DNA of 47,448 nt, taken from Candidatus Competibacteraceae bacterium (GTDB lineage: Bacteria > Pseudomonadota > Gammaproteobacteria > Competibacterales > Competibacteraceae). Positions 26,101-33,556 of this stretch are shown one piece after another. Location of the stretch: assembly GCA_003989085.1 (NCBI GenBank), contig RXIV01000016.1:1-47448 (forward strand), given 5' to 3'. The position numbers and the translations under genes were made by a program. The notes beneath the pieces were generated by a model. That model did no database searches. It worked only from the letters and a program-made list of their open reading frames with translations, and was not told the origin of the DNA. Positions within the stretch are counted from its first letter, which is position 1; every line of letters starts with the position of its first letter.

Positions 26101-27409
26101 CCAACAGTGTGGCCAACGCCAGGCCGGCGACAAAATGGGCATCGCGGCAAGCCGGGGCGCCCGGAATACCGGGCGCTTCAAACCCGAAGCAGAGGGCAGC
26201 ACTGGCGTCCTCCTCACGCAGAAACCCGTCAAGATACAGAACTGTAAATGGTCGCCCGGCGGCCCAAGCATCGTTCAACTGCTTTTCCAGCGCCGCCAGG
26301 CTGGGAGGCGTTAGCACCGCTGCTTCCGCCAGACCACCCAGACTGCTCAGCGCGGTAAACAGTGGCAAGGCGCTACGCCGGTAGTCGGCATGGCCGGTCG
26401 GTTCGGCGTCAGGACGCGGGCTGATCGTCAGGATTCGCAGGGGCGCGGGGGTGGGCGTAAACGGATCGCCACCTCCAGCCCAGCGGCGCTGCAATGACGC
26501 GGGCTGTTTGCCCTGGAGCAGGAAACCCGCCGAATCACTCAGCAGTTCCCAAGGTAAATCAAGCAGCACAGCGTATTCTGGATCGTCAGCTTCGGTGCGG
26601 ATCGTCAACCGGCGCTCGACCAGATCCGACCCCTCTTCGCGCCAGGCAGCGACCAGAGTCTGGATTTCCGGCGCGGCGAACGTGACCCGATAGAGGGTTT
26701 GGCCCCAGGCTGCCAGCCAGGCGTCTGTGCGCCGGGCGACTTGCCGGACTATGTCAGTGGGCCAGCGCGGCAGGTCTTGCCAGTAACCTTGCAGCATCCG
26801 GGCGGTGGGCGGCAACGGCAGCGGACCGATCACAGTAGTCGCTTCAGCCGCCGGCCTCAGTCCAGGATGGCGGTATAGACGGGTCGTCAATCGCCGGCGA
26901 CCGGCAGGCAGCGCCGCATCGTCGCTGAAGGTCAATTCCAGATCGATCAGTGGGGGTGGATTACGCCCGGAAATGGCCTCCGCCGGCGGCGGTTCATCCA
27001 GCGCCGCCAGCAGGTCTGGCAGCACCGCGCCCAGTCCACCGTTACCTAACCGGATCGGGGCGCTGCGCGGTGGTGAACTGAACCATGCCGCCAGCGCTGC
27101 ATCATCCACACCCGGCAACAGCAGCGGAATCACCCGGTAGGCGCCGTTCCCTCGTCGCTCCATCTCCTGGGCGACTTCGATTTCCCGACGCAACCAGGAA
27201 GGATCGCCGCTATTCAAGCCGATGATCACAATCACCTGACGGGCCTGTTCAATCGCCCAGCGCACGTCAGGCGCCAGGCGTTCGCTGCCACGCTGCTTGC
27301 GCTGATCCCGCCAGACGCTGAGACGGAATGTTTCCAGCGCTACGGCTAAATCCCCGGCAAACGCCGCGTCGGGAACAGCGTGGCAGATAAAGAGGGCGGC
27401 GGCGGTCAT
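23147..27409 (-). CDS. TIR - degenerate CHAT - STAND NTPase - TPR protein, candidate immune sensor
   Basis: This 1420-residue multidomain protein starts with a TIR domain (about 4-135: ALFICHAVPDAAFAGDLAVA) that keeps the putative NADase Glu76 in SWLRREIEVAQ. A CHAT-like region (about 150-535) has LPWELLSDSAG (285-295) and LRILTISPRP. The catalytic GHG position reads YLDGFLREE, and the Asn-Ala-Cys-x-Ser position reads VVTGAGSAA, so the protease looks dead. A STAND-type NTPase follows with Walker A GAGGSGKTA (598-606) and Walker B TLIVLDQLEL (678-687), then a winged-helix-like segment and TPR repeats (about 1035-1280, such as AAAAYEAALAQAEP and AALTAFQQALYRYEQQ). TIR and STAND-TPR parts are typical of bacterial antiviral sensors; this role is inference. 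GGAG precedes the ATG. Confidence 0.88.
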   Translation of the reverse strand: MTAAALFICHAVPDAAFAGDLAVALETFRLSVWRDQRKQRGSERLAPDVRWAIEQARQVIVIIGLNSGDPSWLRREIEVAQEMERRGNGAYRVIPLLLPGVDDAALAAWFSSPPRSAPIRLGNGGLGAVLPDLLAALDEPPPAEAISGRNPPPLIDLELTFSDDAALPAGRRRLTTRLYRHPGLRPAAEATTVIGPLPLPPTARMLQGYWQDLPRWPTDIVRQVARRTDAWLAAWGQTLYRVTFAAPEIQTLVAAWREEGSDLVERRLTIRTEADDPEYAVLLDLPWELLSDSAGFLLQGKQPASLQRRWAGGGDPFTPTPAPLRILTISPRPDAEPTGHADYRRSALPLFTALSSLGGLAEAAVLTPPSLAALEKQLNDAWAAGRPFTVLYLDGFLREEDASAALCFGFEAPGIPGAPACRDAHFVAGLALATLLVTYHIRLVVVTGAGSAAVTLAAILLEAGIPAVLNVHPDAAKETLHRFWTAFYEELLRGARLGQALFAGQRRLAADCYRAPGLGGGGVELLDGFACKLYLGTCDPRLIVRPPLDLWRRLAGQSHPGVVGALPELPATGFIGHSRDLLNIERLLEDRSTVFLRGAGGSGKTAAAAALGRWLAGCGRFYRVAYVHSSDAGSLHPLLESLGRQLLPDGSQHWSVDRYPTVWQALDFLRQTLRPQPTLIVLDQLELWPSEHDELFDQFWKQWLDDWPGLRLLGLGRLGPPPFARPWTEIKLGSLDESDAITLLSQILLAAHEAPPAADSGVGFRPLHELAALAGGHPEALHRLAHELSERGVEATLALLRPLRSELLRRHGDDPQWPLYLSLELTLRRLPESDRERLAVLAFFRQGVNRLALGYALGVDTSVINALVDRLIGLGLVEDQGYGHLRFDPALAHHLAKTLDADQQKLWRERWRNGMTQFLSVVYPQYFKDGARTTRLLRLELPNLLALLRDAQQSAAPEVLARLAGQLEQLLVGLGIPAALAEAVAARERAGQTLSEWSRTRFETERLRIERLRDAGSLEDALQSIRQLQRRAQVAGANAYPGAAYDLARAGFELGKLLKLAGAAEPAARELEAARSQFQTLAEAGNASAGRMAAVAGAEIGDCLSYLRRLQEAAAAYEAALAQAEPNTISPAIAANQMQLGLVRQRQGCYAEAALRYEAARHAFEKLGEPEGAAQAWRQLGLARKLDGQMEAALTAFQQALYRYEQQRNRTGVAEVLGELGHLHQVLGQLEESVLAYRRMAELYQQMGDGRGEETSRNRLANVLIQLRQPDEARQELYRASECNLPESPTARNWAIRRGLRDVSQLVQNPNVADQARQQAIQKYLAYRRVGGENANAGAKLCAQISQAIHAGDTVAMAAKLAQIVTSPNVPADGKLLIKKLQAILAGERNLALAVDANLHYQYAVEIQLLLEELARSGHG

Positions 27410-27482
27410 CGGGCAGCTCCATGAACTCGAAGAGAAGGTCAGGACTTTGAGTAGCTTAGTCCAAAAATACCCGGGCCGGAGG

Positions 27483-27510
27483 CTTGAAAATCAGCTCTCA
27501 GACCCCATTT
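27483..27510 (+). promoter_or_regulatory. Near-consensus sigma-32 heat-shock promoter of hsp20
   Basis: CTTGAAA (27483-27489) and CCCCATTT (27503-27510) are separated by 13 bases, which matches the known RpoH promoter (CTTGAAA, 13-17 bases, CCCCATNT) at nearly every position. It lies 60 bases before the hsp20 ATG. It also lies 74 bases upstream of the TIR gene on the other strand, whose own promoter must overlap this region. Confidence 0.85.
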
Positions 27511-27525
27511 ATCCAGCATTCCAAG

Positions 27526-27543
27526 GGCGTTATTCGAAACGCC
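27526..27543 (+). promoter_or_regulatory. Hairpin in the hsp20 leader
   Basis: GGCGTT and AACGCC pair around a six-base loop in the 5' leader. Many small heat-shock genes have RNA thermometers here, but this hairpin does not cover the ribosome-binding site (GAGGAG at 27558-27563), and no ROSE or fourU motif is clear. A thermometer is therefore only a possibility. Confidence 0.35.
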
Positions 27544-27570
27544 GCAACACCTGACATGAGGAGAGCCATC

Positions 27571-28011
27571 ATGACACTGATGCGTTATGAACCTTTTAAC
27601 CTGTTGAGCCAATTCCAGCGTGAAGTCAATCATCTGCTGGACGTCGGCCGGTTCGGCGATGAAGAAACCGGGCATGGGCTGGCGGACTGGGCGCCGGCGG
27701 TGGACATCAAGGAGGAGCCAAACCAGTTCGTCATTCACGCCGATCTGCCCGGAGTTGAAGTCAAGGACATCGACATCGCGCTGGAGAACGGCATATTGAC
27801 TCTGAAAGGCCAGCGGGCCATGGAGCAGAGAGAAGAAAGCAAAAACTATCGGCGGGTTGAGCGAGTGCGCGGCACTTTCCTGCGGCGGTTCTCGCTGCCG
27901 GACGCCGTCGATGCCGAGAAGGTAACGGCCAAGTGCCGGGATGGAGTGCTGGAGGTGCTCGTCCCGAAGCGTGAAACGGCGCAGCCCCGCCGGATCGCAA
28001 TTGAGTCGTGA
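27571..28011 (+). CDS. Small heat-shock protein, Hsp20/alpha-crystallin family
   Basis: This 146-residue ATP-independent chaperone holds unfolding proteins in a refoldable state. The alpha-crystallin domain runs from DWAPAVDIKEEPNQFVIHAD through GILTLKGQRAME to FSLPDAVDAEKVTAKCRDG and VLEVLVPKRE. The N-terminal arm MTLMRYEPFNLLSQFQREVN is typical of class A bacterial forms. I chose the ATG at 27571, six bases after GAGGAGAG; the in-frame ATG at 27556 precedes that site. Transcription is probably driven by the sigma-32 promoter just upstream, and two hairpins end the transcript. Confidence 0.96.
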   Translation: MTLMRYEPFNLLSQFQREVNHLLDVGRFGDEETGHGLADWAPAVDIKEEPNQFVIHADLPGVEVKDIDIALENGILTLKGQRAMEQREESKNYRRVERVRGTFLRRFSLPDAVDAEKVTAKCRDGVLEVLVPKRETAQPRRIAIES

Positions 28012-28017
28012 TCCGGG

Positions 28018-28045
28018 GCCGGGAAGGGTTATCGCCTTTCCCGGC
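28018..28045 (+). terminator. First hairpin after hsp20
   Basis: A 10-bp stem (GCCGGGAAGG with CCTTTCCCGGC, one bulged T) lies a few bases past the hsp20 stop. No T run follows, so it may protect the 3' end or pause polymerase ahead of the stronger terminator. Confidence 0.4.
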
Positions 28046-28072
28046 GCGGCTGGACATTCAACCGATCAACTC

Positions 28073-28106
28073 AACCCCACGCCTGCGCGCAGGCGTGGGG
28101 TTTTGC
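28073..28106 (+). terminator. Strong Rho-independent terminator of hsp20
   Basis: A perfect GC-rich palindrome (CCCCACGCCTGCG / CGCAGGCGTGGGG, 28075-28100, extended by AA/TT) is followed by TTTTGCTTTTT. It lies between hsp20 and the convergent ptsP gene. Confidence 0.9.
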
Positions 28107-28122
28107 TTTTTCTCGGCCCAAT

Positions 28123-30393
28123 TCAATCCCGTTGATGGACGATCTCGCCCAGCCCGGCTTGGTGCAAGGCCTCATCCAGCAAGCAGCGCACCTGACGAGC
28201 GGTGTCCAGCTCCAGCGCCTGGACCGCCAGATTGCGGGCTTGCGCCAGGGTCACGCTGCGGATCGCCCATTTCACCCGGGGTACGCTGGCGGGGCCGGCG
28301 CTGAGACTGTCCACCCCCATCCCCAGCAGCAGCACGGCCGCACCCGGATCTGCCGCCATTTCCCCGCACAGGTTCACCGGTCGCCCGGTCACCCGCCCTT
28401 GCTCGACAATGTACGCCACCGTTTTCAGCAACGCCGGATGCAGGTTGTCATACAGTCCCGCCACCCGAGCGTTATCCCGATCCACCGCCAGTAAATACTG
28501 GGTCAGATCGTTGGTGCCCACCGACAGGAAATCGACCCGCCGCGCCAATTGCCCCGCCTGCCAGGCGGCGGACGGTACTTCGATCATCACCCCGACTTGA
28601 GGCCGCGCCGTCGGCCAGCCATCGGCCAGCAATTCCTCATGCGCCTGCTCCAGCAAGCGCAGCGCCTCATCCACTTCCTCGACTGTGGTGATCATCGGGA
28701 ACAACAGGCGCAGGTTGTTCCACTCCGCGTTCGCTCGCAGCATCGCCCGCAACTGGGTCAGAAAAATGTCCGGGTGATCGAGTGTGAAACGCATCCCGCG
28801 CCAGCCTAAAAAGGGGTTGTTCTCCTGAATAGCAAAATAAGGCAGGGTCTTGTCGCCGCCAATGTCCAGCGTCCGCATGACCACCGGCTGCGGGGCGAAG
28901 GCCGCCAGCATCTGCCGGTAAGCCTGGTATTGTTCCTCTTCGCTGGGGAACGATTCACGCACCATGAACGCAAACTCGGTGCGGTACAGACCGATGCCTT
29001 CGGCCCCGCAGTCGCGAGCGGCGGCGATGTCGGTCAACAACCCGGCCTTGGCGTACAACGGGATGTGGTAGCCATCCTGAGTGGTCGTCGGCAACTCGCG
29101 TAATTCCTGCAACCCGGCGGACAATTCGGCCTCCGTAGTGATCAGTTGCTGGTACTCCGCCCGCAACGCCAGATCGGGATTCAGGTAGACCCGGCCCTGA
29201 TAGCCATCGACGATGATCGCGCTGCCCTCAAAGCGGCCCAGTGGCCGGTCGCCCAGCCCCATGACCGCCGGAATGCCCATTGCCCGCGCCAGCAGCGCAA
29301 CATGGGACAGGGCTGAACCACGCAGGCAGACAATGGCGGCCAACTGCTCGGTAGGAATCGCAGCCAGATGGGCCACGCTCATCTCCTCGGCCACCAGCAC
29401 CCAGCGTTCTCCAGCCATGATCGGCGTCGGCTGGATCGGCGCGGCGCGCAAGTGATTGAGCACCCGTCGGCCCAGATCGCGGATATCTTCGGCACGGGCG
29501 CTCAGATAAGGATCTGCCGCCTGTTCCAGCAGCCGCACCCGGGCCAGCACGGCATCACGCCAGGCGGCCGGCGCCCACTGGCCGGCCTGGATGCCAGCGC
29601 GAGTCTCGCCAAGCAGACTGTCGCTGCCCAACATCATCCGGTAGACAGTGAACAGCGCCTGTTCGGTAGGAGGCAGATACGGGGCCAGCCGGTCGCTGGC
29701 TTCGCGCAGCTCGCGTTCAACAGTAGCGATGGCGGCCTGAAACCCGGCTTCTTCCGCCGTTGGATTGAGGGTTGGGCGATCGGGCACATCACCCAAATCG
29801 GCCATCAGGTGGGGAATAGCGACGGTGCCGATCACGACCCCCGGCGCACCGGCAACCCCTTGCAGGGCGCGAGAACCGCTTACCAGCGGATTGAGCAGCT
29901 CCTGAGTTGCGCCGCTGAGAATGGCGTGGTTGAGAATGCTGGCCAGTTGCGCGGCAACGGTGACCAGAAAGGCCACTTCTTCCGAGGCGAAATGGCGAAT
30001 TGTGGTGTGCTGGACCAACACCACGCCCAGCACTCGGCGATACTGGATCAGCGGTACGCCCAGCAAGGCGTGGTAGCCCTCTTCGCCAATGTCGCCAACC
30101 GGGTGGAAGCGCGGGTGACGCGAGGCGTCCTCCAGATTCAACGGCTCCTGCCGTTCTGCCACCAGCCCGACCAGACCCTGCCGCCGGTCCAGCCGCACCC
30201 GTCCAACCGCCTGCGGATTGAGACCGGCAGTCGCCATCAGCACCAGTTCGCGATTGTCTTCATCCGCCAGATAAATGGTGCAGGCGGCAACCCGCATCGC
30301 ATCCCGAATCTGATTGACGGTGATCGCCAGTGCACTAGGCAAATCTGGCGCGGCGCTGACCTGCTGAACAATGCGGCGCAGGGTTTCAAGCAT
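28123..30393 (-). CDS. ptsP: PEP-protein phosphotransferase PtsP (nitrogen PTS enzyme I)
   Basis: This 756-residue cytosolic enzyme passes phosphate from PEP to NPr in the regulatory nitrogen-related PTS. An N-terminal GAF domain (about 1-165) precedes the enzyme I part. The phospho-accepting His364 lies in GSALSHVALLARAMGIPAVMG. The PEP-binding barrel shows GAEGIGLYRTEFAFMVR, VVMRTLDIGGDKTLPYF, NPFLGWRGMRFTL and FLSVGTNDLTQYLLAVDRDN, and near the end VNLCGEMAADPGAAVLLLGMG. The GAF fusion separates it from sugar-PTS PtsI. The rppH gene often found upstream is absent; a restriction-modification pair is there. The 224-base gap upstream holds no clear gene. Confidence 0.96.
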   Translation of the reverse strand: MLETLRRIVQQVSAAPDLPSALAITVNQIRDAMRVAACTIYLADEDNRELVLMATAGLNPQAVGRVRLDRRQGLVGLVAERQEPLNLEDASRHPRFHPVGDIGEEGYHALLGVPLIQYRRVLGVVLVQHTTIRHFASEEVAFLVTVAAQLASILNHAILSGATQELLNPLVSGSRALQGVAGAPGVVIGTVAIPHLMADLGDVPDRPTLNPTAEEAGFQAAIATVERELREASDRLAPYLPPTEQALFTVYRMMLGSDSLLGETRAGIQAGQWAPAAWRDAVLARVRLLEQAADPYLSARAEDIRDLGRRVLNHLRAAPIQPTPIMAGERWVLVAEEMSVAHLAAIPTEQLAAIVCLRGSALSHVALLARAMGIPAVMGLGDRPLGRFEGSAIIVDGYQGRVYLNPDLALRAEYQQLITTEAELSAGLQELRELPTTTQDGYHIPLYAKAGLLTDIAAARDCGAEGIGLYRTEFAFMVRESFPSEEEQYQAYRQMLAAFAPQPVVMRTLDIGGDKTLPYFAIQENNPFLGWRGMRFTLDHPDIFLTQLRAMLRANAEWNNLRLLFPMITTVEEVDEALRLLEQAHEELLADGWPTARPQVGVMIEVPSAAWQAGQLARRVDFLSVGTNDLTQYLLAVDRDNARVAGLYDNLHPALLKTVAYIVEQGRVTGRPVNLCGEMAADPGAAVLLLGMGVDSLSAGPASVPRVKWAIRSVTLAQARNLAVQALELDTARQVRCLLDEALHQAGLGEIVHQRD

Positions 30394-30617
30394 GGATACG
30401 GGGTTCCTTGAAGTTGAATTGTAAATAACGACATTACCGCTGGTGTTCTATTAGTTAAATGATGAATCTGCCGTTCATCCATCGCAAAACAATCAGGACT
30501 TTCAGTTGCTGTGGTATAGAATGGGCATCTTGCCCGTTTCAACCTGGGCTGGCAGTCCATGTTCGCCCAGTTTTGCGATCAAGGCGAAAGCCCTGACCAT
30601 TAAACTCTGCGCTGATT

Positions 30618-31499
30618 TCACCAAGTGATGCCTTGCGCAACATAGCGCAGAAAAGCAACTGCCCTTTCCTTATCCTGAAAGGAAGCGTCGATCTTGTCAT
30701 TATTCGTATAGTGAACAATAATTTCATACTTCCTGAACGTGCCATTAAGTAAGGCATCTTCTCGATAATTTTTTACGAATGTGATTGCATCGACAACAGT
30801 TTCAAACTCACTCTGCTGTCCATGTAGTGGAATAAGAATGACTTGCTCAATTTGCCGGTCAAGCGTAGTTTGTAACTTAGTGAAAAACTGGTCAAGCAAA
30901 ACTTGGTTGCTTTCAACAAGATGTCGCTTAAAACTAGTGCGGTGTTCCGAAGTTAGCGCGTTGATTTGTTTGATCGTATTCTGAAAAATAGCATCCGGCG
31001 TCTCTTCGTCAAACTTTGCATCAATGCCAATCGCGGCGAATGCTGCGATGATGCTGTCATAGGGAAACAACGCTACCTCAAAGCCAGATGTTCGCATTTG
31101 AGTGAGGGAGCCATTAGTGAAAACACCGGCCAAAATCACCCCTAAAAAAGGCTTATCCCAGTCGTATTTTTCAGCAATTGGCAATATAGCACCCTGAATT
31201 TCCTGAGCCTTATTGCGTGAGTGTTTGGTGTAGCGACGCCAAGCAGCCTCAATAAATGCTAATGGTCGGCCACGAATATTTTCACTACCACCTTTTTCAA
31301 TAACAAAGTCGAGGTCATGATTATTACCATACTTATCTATCCATGAAACTTTCTTTCCATCTCGTGCTTCACCCCGAGTTCCTTTTTTGTCCAGATAGAG
31401 ACCACGATCGTCACAGAATGACTGAAACTGTGGGGTCATAATTTCTTCCAGTAAATCGCCGATAATCTGCCCGAAACGATGTGAAGGTGAGTGAGCCAC
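30618..31499 (-). CDS. Probable type II restriction endonuclease
   Basis: This 293-residue protein starts with GTG two bases after the methyltransferase stop, preceded by AAGGGG. The pairing with a DNA methyltransferase is the main evidence. A PD-(D/E)XK-like core is possible at residues 62-90: HDLDFVIE, then AFIEAAWRRYTKHSRNKAQE, with Asp62 or Asp64 and Glu84 as metal ligands; the final Lys of the motif is replaced. I do not recognise the family or recognition site. Base composition is visibly more A+T-rich than the neighbours, as in the methyltransferase, which suggests that the pair was acquired together. Confidence 0.75.
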   Translation of the reverse strand: MAHSPSHRFGQIIGDLLEEIMTPQFQSFCDDRGLYLDKKGTRGEARDGKKVSWIDKYGNNHDLDFVIEKGGSENIRGRPLAFIEAAWRRYTKHSRNKAQEIQGAILPIAEKYDWDKPFLGVILAGVFTNGSLTQMRTSGFEVALFPYDSIIAAFAAIGIDAKFDEETPDAIFQNTIKQINALTSEHRTSFKRHLVESNQVLLDQFFTKLQTTLDRQIEQVILIPLHGQQSEFETVVDAITFVKNYREDALLNGTFRKYEIIVHYTNNDKIDASFQDKERAVAFLRYVAQGITW

Positions 31500-31501
31500 G
31501 A

Positions 31502-32818
31502 TTACCCCTTAATCCAAAGCCGACCTTCATGCAGAGGAATCCGGTGCTTTCGGTTTTTCCACTTGATATTTCTGTCTCTAACTTTTTCAAAAGAAAAAGA
31601 TTTAAACCCAGCGGCAATAGCTAACCTTCCCAGCCAGTCGTCAACGGGTACATACACCCCATAAGGTGCTGAATCACCAATGACAAAACAAACAGTGCTT
31701 CCTAATCGACAAATAGGGCGCAATGCCCGGAACACTTTTGACAGGTCACAGAAATAAGCGGCAATCATAGTATGATATGCTTTCTTTCCGCCTTTTGTTT
31801 GTCTAACCTCCGCTAGTTCGTTGCATACATTTAATAGCTCTTCGCGGATGGGCTCTATACAAGAGTCCGTCAGTAGTGTCTCCAGTTGCAGTTTTTCGGC
31901 AGTAGCGTGTTGGGAGCAAGAACGAATGATAAATTGGCGAACCACATCCTGCAGATCGCCCCATCCACGAATCTCCGCCCAAAAGGTCATTTCAAGTCGT
32001 GTTGCATCCGCATAGTCATAGTTGTTAGGGTAAGGGGGCGATGTAACGACCAGATCGATGCTATTCAGCGAAACATTTTCTGGTATAACACGAGCGTCAT
32101 GCAGAATAACCTTTGCGTCACTGCGACAACCAGTGTTTCGCAACACCGCCATATCGGCAACCATATCAGCAATCTTTTGACTGAAAGCAGTCAATACGCC
32201 TAACGGTTTTGACTTGCGCTTGTTGGGAAGAACGTATTGCCATTGTGCTGTGCCAACAAAGCTACAGGAACGCAGGATCGCCGTAAGCGCCAGCCATAGA
32301 AGTTGAGAGATTTCAGGATCGAAGCGGTTTGCACAAGAGCGATAGGCTTCACGAAGCGCATATAGTTGTTGCAGGACTTCAGGCATGTAGCACTTCACCA
32401 AGAGATCAGGAATAACTCCCATGTCAGGAGACGGCCTTTGAGCAGCGATGTTCAGTAATTCCTTGGCCGCGTCAAACAGTTTTCCCTCGATCTGATTCCA
32501 GTGGTTTTTTGCAGTGGCTATCCGCGCTACAAATGGATGACTCTCATAGCCGTAGGCTAGTACTCCGGCAGCTTCTGCAGCAAGAAGCGTGGTGCCTGAC
32601 CCGGCAAATGGATCGAGAACTGCGGACGGCGATAATTCGCGGATCAGTTGCTCGACCCATTCCGCAGAAAACCCTGCCGAATAGCGGTACCACCGATGAA
32701 CCGGCAATTTCATATTGTCAGTAAAGGTTCCAGATCGAGCGGAACGCACCGCAATTTTGGTTTGAATGGGTGTGCCGGTTGGCAGATCAAACAAGCATTG
32801 CTGTTTCGGGCTGTCCAT
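31502..32818 (-). CDS. DNA methyltransferase, amino-methylating (N6A or N4C) type
   Basis: This 438-residue enzyme would protect host DNA from the adjacent nuclease. The SAM motif I is LDPFAGSGTTLLAAEA (about residues 68-83) and the catalytic motif IV is TSPPYPNNYDY (about 259-269). The S/T-P-P-Y type separates it from cytosine-C5 enzymes but does not decide between adenine-N6 and cytosine-N4. A motif X-like stretch (HRWYRYSAGFSAEWVEQL) precedes motif I. I chose the ATG at 32818 because TAGGA precedes it at good spacing; an ATG seven codons upstream (32839) lacks one. Base composition is more A+T-rich than ptsP and lutC on either side. Confidence 0.9.
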   Translation of the reverse strand: MDSPKQQCLFDLPTGTPIQTKIAVRSARSGTFTDNMKLPVHRWYRYSAGFSAEWVEQLIRELSPSAVLDPFAGSGTTLLAAEAAGVLAYGYESHPFVARIATAKNHWNQIEGKLFDAAKELLNIAAQRPSPDMGVIPDLLVKCYMPEVLQQLYALREAYRSCANRFDPEISQLLWLALTAILRSCSFVGTAQWQYVLPNKRKSKPLGVLTAFSQKIADMVADMAVLRNTGCRSDAKVILHDARVIPENVSLNSIDLVVTSPPYPNNYDYADATRLEMTFWAEIRGWGDLQDVVRQFIIRSCSQHATAEKLQLETLLTDSCIEPIREELLNVCNELAEVRQTKGGKKAYHTMIAAYFCDLSKVFRALRPICRLGSTVCFVIGDSAPYGVYVPVDDWLGRLAIAAGFKSFSFEKVRDRNIKWKNRKHRIPLHEGRLWIKG

Positions 32819-32881
32819 CGGGATTCCTAGTCGGTGCATTTGATACAGTGTGCAAAACGATGGATGAAGGCAATGGCCTAT

Positions 32882-33556
32882 TTAATTAACCGCTACCACC
32901 ACAATATGCAGCCGCAAGGGTCCGTGAGCACCGAGTTGCATGGTCTGTTCAATATCGCCGCTGCGCGAAGGGCCAGTAATGTAGTTGACGGTGCGTGGCA
33001 TGGCTTCGCCCGCCGCCCGCAGTAAATCCCAGCCGTCTTCGTAGCTGCCGACAATCCGCCCAGCGGGTAACAGAACGATATGCGTATCGGGCAGAAAGTT
33101 CAGCGTGGTCGGCCCATCCTGCCCGGAGCGCAGCAGCAAGGTGCCGGTTTCGGCAATCCCGGCAAAGGCGGGCGTGATGCTCACTTTATCGCCATCCTGC
33201 GCCGCCCGGCGTTCAATTTTAAGCAGCGGCTGGCTTTCCCAGGGCAATCCCGCCAGTGCGGCATCCGGGGCCATGACCACCTCCGTCGGTAAATTCTCCC
33301 GCGCCAGAAACGCCGCCACCGCTGCCGGAATCGCCTGCTCGTCAGTCACCCGATCCAGCGTTGCCAGTGCGTACTCGGCCATCTTGATAAACAATGCCAC
33401 TCGCTCCGAAGGTGAGCCTTGCCCCCGTGCGGGAATGAGATGACGTGGCGGTTGCGCCAGCCGTGCTTCAAGTTCCGCCCGTCGCGTTCCTTCCAGCGGG
33501 CCGCGTTTTAGCCCGCGCCGAATCGTCGCCAGTACCTGTTCCCGTGCTTCGTTCAT
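32882..33556 (-). CDS. lutC: Lactate utilization protein C
   Basis: This 224-residue LUD-domain protein is the third component of the LutABC L-lactate oxidation complex. It shows ITPAFAGIAETGTLLLRSG, NFLPDTHIVLLPAGRIVGSYEDGWDLL and the C-terminal TGPSRSGDIEQTMQLGAHGP, all typical. The ATG overlaps the lutB stop in ATGA; I chose it over a longer in-frame start inside lutB. The restriction-modification pair begins about 60 bases past its stop. Confidence 0.94.
   Translation of the reverse strand: MNEAREQVLATIRRGLKRGPLEGTRRAELEARLAQPPRHLIPARGQGSPSERVALFIKMAEYALATLDRVTDEQAIPAAVAAFLARENLPTEVVMAPDAALAGLPWESQPLLKIERRAAQDGDKVSITPAFAGIAETGTLLLRSGQDGPTTLNFLPDTHIVLLPAGRIVGSYEDGWDLLRAAGEAMPRTVNYITGPSRSGDIEQTMQLGAHGPLRLHIVVVAVN

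Noticed and set aside
23147..27409. Active CHAT (caspase-like) protease as the effector of the large TIR protein
   Set aside because: Both the expected catalytic His and Cys positions are substituted (YLDGFL and TGAGSA), so an active protease is unlikely.
30539..30610. A minus-strand phrase GFRLDRKTGRTWTAS past the nuclease stop that looks protein-like
   Set aside because: It is too short, overlaps the nuclease gene in another frame, and has no start; it may be a fossil but cannot be supported.
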